Of a stretch of DNA of 64,000 nucleotides, positions 46,401 to 61,400 are shown in pieces. The notes below the pieces were generated by a model. The model had not been told where the DNA came from, searched no databases, and saw only the letters and a program-made list of their open reading frames with translations. The translations under genes and the position numbers were made by a program. Position 1 is the stretch's first letter. Every line of letters begins with the position of its first letter. The stretch comes from Nematostella vectensis (Eukaryota > Cnidaria > Anthozoa > Actiniaria > Edwardsiidae), in the NCBI RefSeq assembly GCF_932526225.1, contig NC_064035.1:7191501-7255500 (forward strand), read 5' to 3'.

Positions 46401-49400
46401 GGAACTTTTAAGTTCCGCTAACCGGATGATAAATGTTGTTTTTCTTTGAAAGTTTTTGCTCCAACCAATAAAAGAAGACGTATCTGTTCTAGCACGCGGT
46501 CTAGAAACATGCCAGCGTCGTGATAGCGTTAACCACAAAATTCGTCTACTTCCGGTGGCCGTCCCTCGTCCAGAAACGTGTTCGCCAAAGTTCCCTAATA
46601 ACTATTATTTCCGTCCACAGTTCTCTTTTTATCAGTATGGTTTGTATTCAACTACTTATCGGCCATAGCTCACCGTCTTCTCCCGTGTGTACCATGTGAA
46701 CAGTCTCGTTCCCATAGCCCTTGACAGTGCCGGCCGCTACTCTTATCTCGTACTGCTCCGCCATTTGTAATCCCGTAAGCTTGATGTCCGTCGCTGCCGT
46801 AATCCTCGTCACATACTCGCTCTCCCCACGCCTCCGGTACCGTACTCGGTAAGCCGTTATTTCACCATTACGGTATCCCGCGGGTATCGGGTCCCACACG
46901 ATGGAAATGACGGAAGGACTTAGAAGCGAGATGTCCATGTTACCAGGAGCCACTGAAGGAACTGGGAGGACAAACGGGTAGAAACGTCACTAATACGACC
47001 CGATGCCACAAATGATAGCGAGATCCTTCATAGCCTTTATAACCCTTTTTCTGGCAGGAGTAAGTCGCCTAATCTCCCAGATCTACGGGAGTCTAAGAGG
47101 GTCACTTATCCTCCCCACTGACATTATGCTTTATAGCGCGCCATACCTCCTTGCTCCGTGGTGATGTACACGGGGTCACTGTAGTTTCCGTCACGGGTGG
47201 TGAACGCAGCGACTGTGATCTCGTACAACGTATACATGTACAGCCCCGTCAGGTTAGTTTCCTGCGTTGAGTACGGCACAGCGGTGGTCCGCGTGGCGGC
47301 GAACGGGTGATTGACACCCGTAAATCTTACGCGGTAGCCACGGATCGCCCCGATTAGTGACAGGTGAAGGTTACTCCACTGCACATGCGCGCTGGTGCTG
47401 CCGGTAGCGCGTGCGGTCACGTTTGCGGGTGGGAGGTTAGGCACTGCAAGAAAATGAATAGCTCTACGTGATTGGATGGAAGTTAAAGTGCAGGAAAATG
47501 GCCGATGTCAAGTGGCAGATCATTCAGATTTGTGTAATAACTATGAAAGTTTGCACAGCCCAAACAAATTAAGACTTTAAGTTTTAACTGGGTGGAACTA
47601 ATTGTCCTAAACACTTCAACAAACCCGTCACATTTCAAGAGACGGTCAGAAACTTTACCAAGTGATGTATATAAACATAAGCTACGGTTTCACGAAAAAA
47701 AACCCTTTTGAAAAAAGCCCTTTTTGAACTGTAGTTTTAGGGGTGGAATAACTTATCTTGTGTGATCAGTGTTGAATTCAATATTATTTGGTGCACAATC
47801 TTTAAACTTCACCTAATTGTACTATTCTTCCCAACACTTCATTCGAGTTTTGGACCCAAGCCTAAATGTGAGTACCTGCAGTTCTGCCAAGTTTCATAAA
47901 TGTACCACAAATTTGAACGATGCTACACGTGGGATAGGATGTGGGATAGGATATCGTTAAAAGGGAACATCTTGAGTATCCCTACTAGAATAATTGCAAT
48001 TATCAATGTTACCTGCTTTTCCAGTAGAAACTTCTTTCCATTCGCTGAATGGCCCGGCACCTTTGCTATTGAATGCTCGGACATGCACAGTGTAGTTTGT
48101 CTTCACAGAGAGACCAACGAAATCTACAAAAATCAAGGATCCAGTTGCATTCGCTTCGCGCACCTTAACACTTTTGGTGATGTCATAAAGCACCACGTGG
48201 TACCACGTGATCAAGCCATTTTGTTGCTGCTTAGCAACAGGTTGCCACGTGATTCGGATTTCGTGAGTCGAGAGCGGTTCACCAGTGACATTCAATGGAG
48301 GACCATCAGGGGCTGAAAGCAAAAGTCGTGATAATCGTTATAAATAAGTAGATGAGACGGCTTGCATTAATCAACCTAGTCTTTATAGCCTAGAAGGTAC
48401 AGTTAACATATAACAGATCATTGACCTGTTATGTTAAGCACCTGACTCAAATCAGATCCCACACAACAGGATGTAAGTGCTAGAAGTTTATACATATTGT
48501 ATACATATATAAGTGTCAGATGTTTATATCTTTGTTTCCGGTATTGTCGGCATATAACAGATCATTGGTCGCTAACAATAGACTCAAATTACCATAGGGA
48601 GGTCAACTTAAAGGTTCGAATAATGTTGGAATTGTTTCCGGTATTGTTTATGATTTATGTAAATTTGAAGCCCTGCGGTGGGCCCTCTCTCATCGGCCGT
48701 TACGTTTTGTACTTCAAAATGGGTACGTTATCACCAGTTAAAGAAACAAGCTCAAAAACAATTCCAACTTTTCATCTGAGCCGCTTAGGTGAGCTCCCTG
48801 TGAAATTACTAACCATACCAGGTGCTAGTCGTTAGGCGCTACTTAAGGAAGTGTACCGTCTGATTATTCATATTTCTCACAACACCACATAGTCTAAGTA
48901 TGACTTACCTTTCTGGTCGGTTGTGGCTAGCACTTGACTGACATACCAAGCCACGCATAATGTATAAAATACATGGTGTAAGTTAAAGACTTACATACCT
49001 TTCTGGTCGGTTGTGGCTAGCACTTGACTGACATAGCAAGCCACGCATAATGTGTAAAATACAAGGTGTAAGTTAAAGACTTACATACCTTTCTGGTCGG
49101 TTGTGGCTAGCACTTGACTGACATACCAAGCCACGCATAATGTGTAAAATACATGGTGTAAGTTAAAGACTTACCTTTCTGGTCGGTTGTGGCTAGCACT
49201 TGACTGACATACCAAGCCACGCATAATGTGTAAAACACATGGTGTAAGTTAAAGACTTACATACCTTTCTGGACGGTTGTGGCTGGCTTTTGGCTGACTG
49301 CTCCGCTTCCTCGCTGAGTGTACCCCGCCACACTGACCAAGTACAGAGTGTAAGGCCTGAGGCCATTCACAGTATAGAACAACTCGTTGTACGCTGCAGT

Positions 49401-52400
49401 GTATACGCGTTCTATTGCCTCTCCCGTCGAATTGTCCACCTCATACCAGCGCAAGACGTATCCAAGTAGGACCCCGTTAGCGCTGTCTGCTGGGAGGGGA
49501 CTCCAGGAAACGAAAAAGCTACTTGTTGTTATGTTGGTCACCGTCAGATTCAATGGGGGCATGCTAGGTACTGATGGGATAAAACACGCCTTAGAACATG
49601 GATTATATGATAATGATGATGGCGATGAAAATAATGTTAATTAATGTTGGTATTAATAATAATGTTGATTATAATAACTGTAGTGAAGATGATGATGATG
49701 CTGGTAGTGATGATGTTGATGATAATGATGATGTTGACGATGCTGCTGCTGCCGATGATGATGATGGTGATGATTACGGGAAATATGGTGTTGATAATAC
49801 GTTTGTAAATATCATTATATACAGAGCATTTTATCATTATTTACAGTTGCGCCATAGCTTAGTCCTACCGGCTTTGTCTCCCAAGCAACAGGTCCAGGGT
49901 CGAACCCAGGTCAGGTCAACCTTTTTTTAAGGTGTAAAAACCTTGCTCTCTACATTGGGGACAGAGGTCCTGTCTCCACAATCAGCTATCACAAGCTTAA
50001 AACACTGACACAAGTTATTTTACATTTGCATTTTACGTACCATCCTCATCAGTTGTGACGTTGATAGCGGGACTAAGCGGGCCAAGGGTGAGAGTATACA
50101 ATCCTACCCGGATCGTGTACATCGTATATTTGGTCAGGTTGCCAATCGTCAGCATCTGACTGCTATCCACCGAGCGACGGCGTCTTCTGCTGCTGTGGTA
50201 GCTTGTCATAGGGTGCCGATACTCTTGGGTGGTGGTCCGATCATCGGCCCTGTGGTACACCACCACTATGTAGCGGAGAATACCGTGCAGTTCGCCCGTG
50301 GGAATGTCCCCCCATGTGACTGTTATAGATGTGGAGCTCGTGTTGTAGCCACGGACATTGGGTGGTGACACAGCGGGGGCTGGAAAGGAAAACACACATT
50401 GAATTTCGTTTGAAGTTTGTTATATTCAGTTGAATACGAAATACAGCCCAATCTATCAAAAGGGAGAGATTGATTCAACACAACAATGTTAATAGAAGAA
50501 GGGGATTGGCTAAATTCTATTTCTATTTTCCATCGGGATTGAGTCGAGTTGATAAGCGAACGACATGCTGGGAGGATCTAAAGGGACGTAATTCAACATG
50601 GCGTCGAACGATGCTAATGTTGATGTGGTGAATCTGACTAGCGAAGATATTCCGGGAGCAGAATTTTCAAAACCTTCCATTTTCTAGTTTTCATTCATTA
50701 TCACATCGACATGCTTGCGCTAGGATCGTCTAAGGCATGCTGTACGCTTATCAACTAGACCCAGTCCCCTTTGCAACGTTAGAATGGCGAATATGACTAC
50801 GACGTTCTGCTATCTTTAATAATTATAAATAATTGATTTATTCGTGCGCTTACCTCCTTCTTGTGTGGTCACGTTGATAACATCACTCCACGGGCCCCCT
50901 CCTACCTTGGTGGACGCGCGTACGAGTAGAATGTACCGAGTGAACATGCGCAGATTGATTATCACCGCTGACTGGTTACAGTTGGCGATCATCATCTCTT
51001 TGTAAGTGGAGTTACCGCTGATATGGTATCGCACTGTATAACTCACAATCAGTCCATTGCGGTATTCCGCTGGTACTGGGCCCCACTGCAGGCTCAATGT
51101 GGTACTGGTAACGTTGGTAATTGTGATGTTGCTAGGATACGAGGAAGGGGCTGCAATAAAAGACAAATAGGTAACGTTAGAAAAACCCCTGTGTTCCATC
51201 TTTCATCTAGTGGTTTTAAATCAACGCCACGTGTAAATTATCTGTTAGATGTTATCTTAGATTAAGTGTACTGAGAGCATTTTACCCCGGGGGCATTTTG
51301 AGATTTTGATAGTTCTGAAACGATAAAATCTATTGCAAAACTTCGATCAATTCTAATAAATTTACCGAACTATTATTCGTTTTGGGAATCCTTTTCTCAA
51401 TTAACTAAATTAATTTTCAATTCTATTCTTACTGATTGATAATAACGTTTATTGAAATAGGTGTATGGGTCAGATTAAATGTATGCTTGCTCCGCTTTTA
51501 GGCAGGTTCTAAATCTATTTACTATGACGTCCCTTAAATATAAAGATATGCAGACATGCAGTGTCACGCAAATTTATTACACAATGTTTCTGCGATCATT
51601 TTCAACAGATACCGATGACTTCTTACCCTCTTCCGCAGTCCAACACACGACAGGGGCAGACCAGGATCCGTTCCCAGCCGCTGTGAACCCTGCCACGGTG
51701 ATGACGTACGCCTTGGACCCGCCAAGTCCATCGAGCGTGACGTAATGGCATGCTGCGATGGATACGGAGAATGTCGAGTTGATCGAGTCCTTGAGGCGAT
51801 AACTCAAGTGATAGCCCCTTATAACGCCGTTCGAAGCGTTATCGGGGATACCTTGCCACTGCACCGCCAAGCTGGTCAAGGTGGCGTTGAGGCAACTTAT
51901 TTTCGTGGGGTATCCACTGGGAACTATTATTGAACAATAACAAATACATGTCAGATTGTGGGATATTGTTCGCAGTTGTTGTAGTTGTGTGTCATATTAT
52001 GACATGGTAATGTCATCATTATTGTCGGCTAATAAAAGTCCGAGGGTTTCGTCCTTAGAGAACAAGATAAATCAACCTGCGCACCAAGGATCGTACGCTG
52101 GAATGGGGTGGAAGTGCGTTTTTCAAGGCTCCCCATGAAATGTTCAAATTAATCCGTAATGTAACCATAGAATCCGCGTTCACACTTATCCACGAAGAAT
52201 ATTTCCCAGTTGCCCTCATCGTTGCTAACATTAGCTAGCCGGCGTGAGCCACGTGCTCCATGTGATCACGTGACATAATGTCGCTCCCTGTGATCACGTG
52301 ACATGTCCCTCCCTGCGATCACGTGACATAATGTCGCTCAATGTGATCGAATAACACAATGTCGATCCATGTGGTCACGTGGTATAATGTCGATCCATGT

Positions 52401-55400
52401 GATCACGTAGCGTATTGCCGCCGCTCCATTTGATCACGTGACATAATGTCGCCCCATGTGATCATGTGACATAGCCTAGAAATAGTTTAAATTTTCTGCG
52501 AATGACTAATGCCATTGCGAACGGGCAAGCCAATACACAAGGGTGCGAGCCCTCCTGTATTCGTCTTCAAGCGTAAGGTTCACAAACCTCCTTCAAGTGT
52601 CGTGACGTTTATAGGTTCCGAGGTCGGTCCTGCGCGCCAATCATACGCGCGAATCGCCATTATGTACATGGTGTGTGGACGCAGCTTGCAAATCGTTGCG
52701 CTTGTAGCTGAAGGGTTGATATCATGTTGAATGCACTTCAGTAGAATCTGTTCCTCATCCTCTGATAGGCTCAGCTTGGAGGCTTGTTCGTAATACAGCC
52801 TATAACCCTGAGCTACGGATACAGTTTGCCAAGTGACAGTAAAACACGTGCTGTTCACGTGATCTACCGTGAAGTTATTGGGTGCAATGAGCTCTCCACC
52901 TAAGAAAACATAAATATGATGCTCAGGAACAGGAAAAAAAACCCTCCCCCTCCACGAGGGGTATATCACGTATGACACTTACTAGTGGTAGCACGGACGG
53001 CATCACTCATTCTCCCCTCCCCTCGTAGCGTGTAAAATGCCACCGTCACCTCGTATGTGGTCTCTAACGTCAAATTCACGCACTGGGCACTGGTGACGAA
53101 ACCAGGCAGAGTGACCACATGACTTTTGGAGGGTGACTGTCGACAGTAGACGCGGTATCCCTGTGCTATGGATGCAACATCTTCGGCCATATCTGGAGGA
53201 GTCCAAGACACTACCAAAAATGTTGCATTGGCAACTACCGTGACGTTAGACGGCGGGTTGACAGAAACTGTAAAAAAAATGTTGTATTTATATAGCACTT
53301 CTACAGTATCAACCATGTCCTAAGCGCATAAGATTAAAATCTAAAAATGACCAATCTTAGAAATGAAGAACACAAGTTTCTAGCCTATATTTAAGCTTCA
53401 ACTTATATATGGCAAACAAGTCAAATTTAGAACCGAGAAACCAAAAAACTACTCTCCATGATTCGACTGGGTATCGAACCCGTTTCAACAGAGGTGAGAG
53501 CGCTGATGCACTTACACACTGGGCTGCCTGTGGTGACAGGCCCCATTCCCTGACGCGCTAAGACACTGGGCCACCTGTGGTGAATGGCGCTATAACCTGA
53601 CGCACTAACACAAAAGAAGCATTTAGCACCGCGTTTTTTTCTCGGAAACGGCAAACGTCAAACTTCTGGGTGTCACGTGACAAGGCCTTGCGGTCAAGTT
53701 TGCATCCTGCGGTTCGCGTTTTGACCTCAAGAGCACCGTCAAGCGGTAAGTGATTTACCTCAGCAGTTTTCCCCTCAAATGTTCTATGGGCTCACGTTTG
53801 AGACCATGAATTGGTGTTCTTAATCATTTGACTCTTGAAATAATATATTTTTATCGACAATTTGCACTATTACTAATAGTTTTGGCTCGGTTGAAGTCGA
53901 GCGCATGTTTTGTACTTTTTGCCGCCAAATGCCACATTTCCCGCCAAATGTGCTAAACTACGTTTTCGCCAGTACGTTAGCGGCTAACCGCGGTTTGCCG
54001 TTTGCGGTTAATTCTGAAAACGCAATGCTAAATGTCTCTAATATATCCCGTAGCCATCAAACAGGGATCGAAGTATAACATTGAATTTATTGCACTCAAA
54101 AGACACCATAATTTCATCATCAAAATATTACTAGTCATTATTCAAGGCGCAACAGACACCCACAAGTGGGCGGGTGTCTGCTTACAGATCTATACAGCTG
54201 ATTGCAAAAAAATGACACTTGCCGTCAGGGGATGAGTAGCGGGCGTCACTGACAGGTATCGAACCCAATCGATAATCTGTTGTCATGTTATCGGTTACCA
54301 TAGCAATAGGGAGATAACTTGTCAGTCCGTAATGTTGAATCGAGAAGTTCGCCATCACCTTACCGTCTTTTTCTCTAAAATCACAATAACAAAGATAACA
54401 AATTCGAAGGTATCATGTCTGCTGCTGCAGATAACGATTAAGATGGATACGATTTGAATGATGACGATGACAATGATGACAAAGATAATTATGACGACGA
54501 TGATCATAATGATTATGACAATGATGATGATGATGATGATGATAATGACGAGGACTATCACAATGGTAATGATGACGATGACAATGATGATGATTATGTC
54601 TATGAGAATGACAACGACGATATCATAATGATAATGATAATGATGATGCTGTGAAAATGACAACGACAATGATAATGATGACTACTATGACAATAAAGAT
54701 GGTGACAACGACGATGGCCTTTATTATTAGGAGGATGAGTCCGCTAAACTGTTTTTATACCTGAACGAGATGGTGGTGACTTGGCTGGTGACGCCGCTAT
54801 GGCTCGAATAGCAGTTTTGAACCTACAAGACACAAATCCCGTTCACGTATGCTGTATCAATTAGACCCCGAGATTCAAATTTTACTAAGTAGTCGGGGCT
54901 GCTCGACCTATCTTTTAGGGTATAAAATTCGAGGATTCTTCGATTCTGCTATCTTTTAGGGGTTTTCACGCCCGGGGAGGAGGATTTTTCCGATTCTGCT
55001 ATCTTTTAGGGTGTTAAATGGTGGCCCAATCGCTCGAAACGTATTTTACAATAAACCACAAGGTGATACTTCCGACTTTATTGTCGGTAACATAACAATA
55101 AAGGATCCTTCAGCCAATTAAAACGAGCACTGTTTTTTTATTGCTATCTCTCAGGGTTAAAAATTCCTTAGGTTTACACTCTTAGTTTACACTTTAAACG
55201 ACTAACCCTCGAGCCCGAATAAGCTCTGAATAGCGTTTCCTTACGTTGTCTTGTATAGTGGCACGAAGGGACTGGTACGCTTCGCTGTCGGGGTTTTGGT
55301 GATCAGAATACCAGGTCTCTGAAGTAAGTACGGCTTGCACACTTAAAGAAAAGCCGCTTTTTTCTAAAATAAAATAAAAGTGATTTTTTTTACACACATT

Positions 55401-58400
55401 TTGAGCTAAGTATGTCAAATAGCCTAAGCTGAAGGGTTCCATTGAAAAACCAACAACAAATACCTTTTATATATCCAAGATGAAAACAATTCTGAGATTG
55501 CAAACTTGTTACAACTGATATAAAGAGTTTGGTACAGCTTACAATGCTATAATTTTTATAAAATCTTATTTTACAATTTTTTTATGGAAACAGTCATTAA
55601 ACACAAGGTTGTGGTATAAAAGGAAAAAGCCGCCCATTTTGCCTTGAATTCAAGAATGTTGCACTCATGGTCGATTGGGCATGGATTTTAAAACGTTTCA
55701 ACAAAACGTATGAAATGACAAAACCTTTTTCATTAATAGCTATTCATGGACATATCAAAATTTAACTAAATGTACTCTACTTACCAATGTGCTCTACTTA
55801 CCTATGTGTTTTACTTGTGTAAATGTGTTTTAATAGAACGATGTGTTCTATTTACCGGTGTGTTCTACTTACCGATGATGTGTTCTACTTACCGATGATG
55901 TGTTCTACTTACAGATGTCTTCTACTTATCGGTGTGTTCTACTTACCGATGATGTGTTCTACTTACCGATGATGTGTTCTACTTACAGATGTCTTCTACT
56001 TATCGGTGTGTTCTACTTATCTATGTGTCTCTTTATAGATGTGTTCTACTTACCTATGTGTTATCCTTACCGATGTATTCTATTTACCGGTGTGTTCTAC
56101 TTATCTATGTGTTCTACTTAACGATGTGTTCTACTTACCGATGTATTCTACTTATTGGTGTGTTCTACTTATCTATGTGTTCTCTTTATAGATGTGTTTT
56201 ACTCACCTATGTGTTCTACTCACCAATGATGTGTTTTACTTACCATGTGTTCTATTTACCGGTGTGTTCTACTTACCGATGATGTGTTCTACTTACAGAT
56301 GTCTTCTACTTATTGGTGTGTTCTACTTATCTATGTGTTCTCTTTATAGATGTGTTCTACTTACCGATGTGTTATACTTAATACGAGTTCTACTTACATG
56401 TGTTTTACTCACCTATGTGTTCTACTCACCAATGATGTGTTTTACTTACGATGTGTTCTATTTACCGATGTGTTCTACTTACAGATGTATTCTACTTACC
56501 GATGTGTTTTACTTACCGATGTGTTCTATTTACCGGTGTGTTCTACTTATCGGTGTATTCTACTTATCGGTGTGTTCTACTTACAAATGTGTTCTACTTA
56601 TCGGTGTATTCTACTTATCGGTGTGTTCTACTTACAAATGTGTTCTACTTACCGATGTGCTCTAGTTACAGATGTGTTTTACTTACCGATGTGTTCTATT
56701 CACCGGTGTGTTCTACTTATCGGTGTATTCTACTTACCGATGTGTTCTACTTATCGGTGTGTTCTACTTACCGATGTGTTCTACTTTTAGTTGTGTTCTA
56801 CTCACCTTTTGTGTTCTACTTACCTAATGTGTTCTACTTACCGATGTGTTCTAGTTACAGATGTGTTTTACTTACCGATGTGTTCTATTTACCGGTGTGT
56901 TCTACTTATCGGTGTATTCTACTTATCGGTGTGTTCTACTTACAAATGTGTTCTACTTACCGATGTGCTCTAGTTACAGATGTGTTTTACTTAACGATGT
57001 GTTCTATTCACCGGTGTGTTCTACTTATCTGTGTGTTCTACTTACCGATGTGTTCTACTTACCGGTGTGTTCTACTTACCTATGTGTTCTACTTTTAGTT
57101 GTGTTCTACTCACCTCTTTTGTGTTCTACTTACCTATGTGTTCTACTTACCTAATGTGTTCTACTTACCGATGTGTTTTACTTAATACGAGTTCTACTTA
57201 CGTGTGTTTTACTCACCTATGTGTTCTACTCACCGATGATGTGTTCTACTTACCGATGTGTTCTACTTACCGGTGTGTTCTACTTACCTATGTGTTCTAC
57301 TTTTAGTTGTGTTCTACTCACCTTTTGTGTTCTACTTACCTAATGTGTTCTATTAACCGATGTGTTCTACTTACCTTGTGTTCTACTTACCAGTGTGCTT
57401 TACTTACCTATGTGTTCTTTTAACCGGTGTGTTCTACTTAATGATGTGTTCTACTTACCGGTGTGTTCTACTTACCTATGTGTGCTACTAACCGGTGTGC
57501 TTTACTTACCGATGTGTTCTACTTACCGGTGTGCTTTACTGACCTATGTGTTCCATTAACCGATGTGTTCTACTTACTGATGTGTTCTACTCTCCGATCG
57601 TGTTCTACTTACTGGTGTACGATTCGTACAGGTCCACAACCTGTGAATGAGACAGGGGACGGTCCCAGAACGCAATGTCATCAAAGCAGCCTTTGCTCAT
57701 ATCCACTGGCTTTAAAGTGCTAGATTCTTTGTCAATTGAATCGACCTTGGTCAACTCTTCACCATTCTTATACAATCTCAGTAGGGACGGCTTGTCATAG
57801 GTTATGACCAAATGAATCCAGATGTTATAAGAAAAGTCAAACACAAACTTATCACCTGTGGTTCTACAAACAACCATAAAACGAGCACTGCTAATCAAAT
57901 ATATAAGTATAAATTTGTCCATATTGAGCGGGTTGCCATCTTTTTCGGTCTTCATCCAAATTGAGAATGTGTACCCCGAGGGGCAAGAAGGTGGCGAGTT
58001 CTTGTAGCAAAGTGTGTGATGGGTATCCAGGTAGATATGCTCGTTGGTGCAAAGGGCGTGGTTATTTACTCCTCGAGTCAGGTAAACAGCGCCATCCACG
58101 TGCTTGTCCCAATATCTGCCATTCCAGTTGACCGTGTCACGGGTATCATCTAACGGCCAAAAGTGAGTCGCATTCGCGTATTTAGAATCTGCCAAATAAA
58201 GTTCATGAAAATGATAATGTGTTGCTCATTGGTAAATACGATACTAATAATGGTGGTGACGATGATAGCGGTGGTTGTGATGATGATAATAATGATGATC
58301 ATGATGACGATGGTGATGTTGATGACGATGATAATGATAACGAAGATAGTGTTTGTGGCGGTGATAATGATGATAATGATAATGATTTTGGTGTTGATAA

Positions 58401-61400
58401 AAGTGATGATAAGTTGTCGGGATTTTAAAGGGACATCAACATAAATAGGATGGGATAAAATACATACATATATTACAAAGTCCAGTTGGTTTGTTCGTCA
58501 GCGTACACTGACAGCCACCGCTGACCTCGTCGCATTGTTGATTATACGGACACGCGGGCTCACACAGTGACTCTGTGAAAATAATAAAATTTATCCCGAG
58601 CAAGTTTTTATCTTAATATAACATAAAAATTGGCTTTATGCGAGCAACATCGAGCGCCGTGCTTGTTTGCTGAAGTGATGTAATTGACACATTGCTATGG
58701 ATTTTTCCGGCCACGTTTGAGTGACATTTTATTATTGCATAATTAAAAAATCGATCAAGGTAATTGTATTTCACATTAATGCCGTCACTTCGGCAAAGGT
58801 ATATTTGGCATTTAAGCGCAAAGGACATATCCATAGTAGTGTGGATTTAAAGTGTGTAGACGTTCGGTTTCCCACAGTAGATTACACCGTTTGTGAGGAG
58901 GAGGAAAGTATGATCGCAATTCTCCAACGTCTGTATCACTAAACATTCGATCAAAAGTTGAATACCACATCAATAATATATGCCTACTTAAAAATTTCGA
59001 TTGTCAAATCGTAATTCAAGGAAAGTCACCATGAGTATGGATAAAACAGACGAGAACTAAAAAGTACTTAATATGCAGGCTCCGGCATCACGTGAGTTTA
59101 TCACTTTTACTCCTACGAATATCCTTAAAACTGCCATTCGTCGTTTGTAATGTAAACGTTTTTTTTCCAAATAAATCAACACATCACATACAGCGAAGTC
59201 TACGGCACCTCAAAGTCTCAACAACAAAAAGCAAATAAATACAACTAAGTAGTGATAGCATGCTAGCTGCTGCTCACTCGAAATTACTTGGAAATGTTTT
59301 GTTTTGCAATATTGGGAATCCTGGGCCGACCCCAGTGCACCCCGGCCATCCCGCGTGCCTCAGGATGTAAAGTTTTCGAAAACAAATAATTTCCGAAAAC
59401 TCCGAATGAGAGCCGGCTAGCAGGCTAAGAGAGCGCTTTTGGAAATATTTTTTGTTTATTGCAATAGTTTTGACCACAAATGACACAAAGCAGTAGCGGA
59501 TATAGGGGGAGGGTTTAAGGGGTTTAACCCCCCCCCCCCCCCCTTGGGCTGCCAGAAGAAAGCCATTAGTAACAAAAGATAACCCCCTCCCCCTTTGTTA
59601 CTGAGTCAAACCCCCCCCCCCCCTCCAGCGAAAAGTTAGATCCGCCCCTGTCAAGCGTATATTCCGCTTACCTTTTTGATAAAGCACTTCCACATCATCA
59701 AACACAAAGCGTCCGGGATCATGAGCGTTTTCCTCGAAAGAAAGAAAGTCCTGGACATTTCCACGGCTCATGTTTCCTCCTATTCCTATGGAAATATCGC
59801 TGAATTTTCCAAACACCGGTCCTTGATAATCTATGTCAGCGGTTGCGACATGTGAGTAATGAGTGCGCACGCGCATGGCCGCCGAGCCGTTGTAGTAAAC
59901 AAAGGCCTTGGAATCAGGTCGGTAGTTGTCGCTGTTACCTGTGAAGATAAATCATAATAAAATATTTTAATGACTTTGGCCATTATTATTACCTGAGAAG
60001 AAAATGATGTTGACGACGACGACAACGAAGATTGGGGTGGTGGTGATGACGATGGTGATGAAAACAATGGTGGCGATGATGTTGATGATGACGATGATAA
60101 AGATAATAATGACAATAATGATGACGATGAGGGTTGTCGTCGTGGTAATGATGATGATGAAGATTAACAATGATAACGATGGTGGTGAGCTATTATAATG
60201 ATTATGATGATAATGATAAAGTTGATCAAAGATGGTGATGGTGGTGATGATGATGACGATGATAATTGTATGTTCACTTTGCTGGTAGCTACTTACAGCC
60301 GGCCCTCATCAGCACCCGTGCTCCAACTGCTCGTTTCTGCAGCGAATCCCAGCCGATGACATTTCCTCGATATTCCCCGCACGAAGTCGCCAACAGTTCA
60401 ATGGATTCCCGGTCAAACTGGACATTCCACATATTAAAACTAGAAAGTCTACCACCGGAACCAGTGATCGCATCCGCGCTTCCATTGAGCAAGCCATCAT
60501 TTGGAAATTGCCAGATGACGATATTACTACCTGTAGCATTAATGTTTTTTAGTGCCAACTGGGTCTCCCCCTTTAATGTACCGTCAATGAACAGCTGCAC
60601 TTTGCCACTCGAGTGAGTGACAGCGATGTGATGCCAAAACAGATCACCAAGCTTATCTGGTACTTCAAGTTCCCTGGAATAAAGAAAACATCCAAGGGAA
60701 AGTCTTGATATGTAAATAGCTTCCATTACTCGGAATATCCCAGACTTTTCTTCCTATTGGTTTGATATGTTAAAATTATGTAGCATTAATGTAGATCACG
60801 AGCCTAGCACAATAAAGAATGAAAATAAAAATAACAAATACGAGCTCATGCCAAATTCTCCAGGAATGGTTGGTTATCGATTCATTGCAGTGTAGAAGGC
60901 CAATTAGGGTACGAGAAAAGTTCTATTTGTTATTCATAAGCCAACAAACATGCGACGGAATCAACACGATTCTAAAGCCCTGTGAAAACTGCGCCAGCAC
61001 CAGCCAGCACCTCCCAACACGGTGTTCAAACTGAGCCAACATTCCTGGGCAAACGTCTAGCCAGCGTCTCGCCAGCAATGCTGGCGCAGTTTGCACGGGC
61101 CTTAACATGCTGATATGCTTATAAAATCTTATAAAATCAGGGTAGCGCGTCTTTAGTAAAATATTTTTAGGGAAGAATAACTAAGATAAGGGATATTTAC
61201 AAAACTACCACAGCGTGCTGGCTAAACAGCAGGATTTGGCATAGTGGTAGTTCCACGAGTATTTAAGTGTGTGTGACCGAGTATTAAGTGTTCCACGAGT
61301 ATTTAAGTGTGTGTGACCGAGTATTAAGTGTGTGTGACCGAGTATTAAGTGTTCCACGAGTATTTAAGTGTGTGTGACCGAGTATTAAGTGTTCCACGAG

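Noticed and set aside
30605-53620. tRNA genes at 30.6, 49.85 and 53.46 kb
   Set aside because: A and B boxes are recognisable but acceptor and anticodon stems do not pair cleanly. Called SINE or tRNA-like remnants.
55900-57723. Cysteine/tyrosine-rich frames such as repeated CSTYRCVLL
   Set aside because: Product of the 17-bp minisatellite read in rotating frames, opposite to the gene strand.
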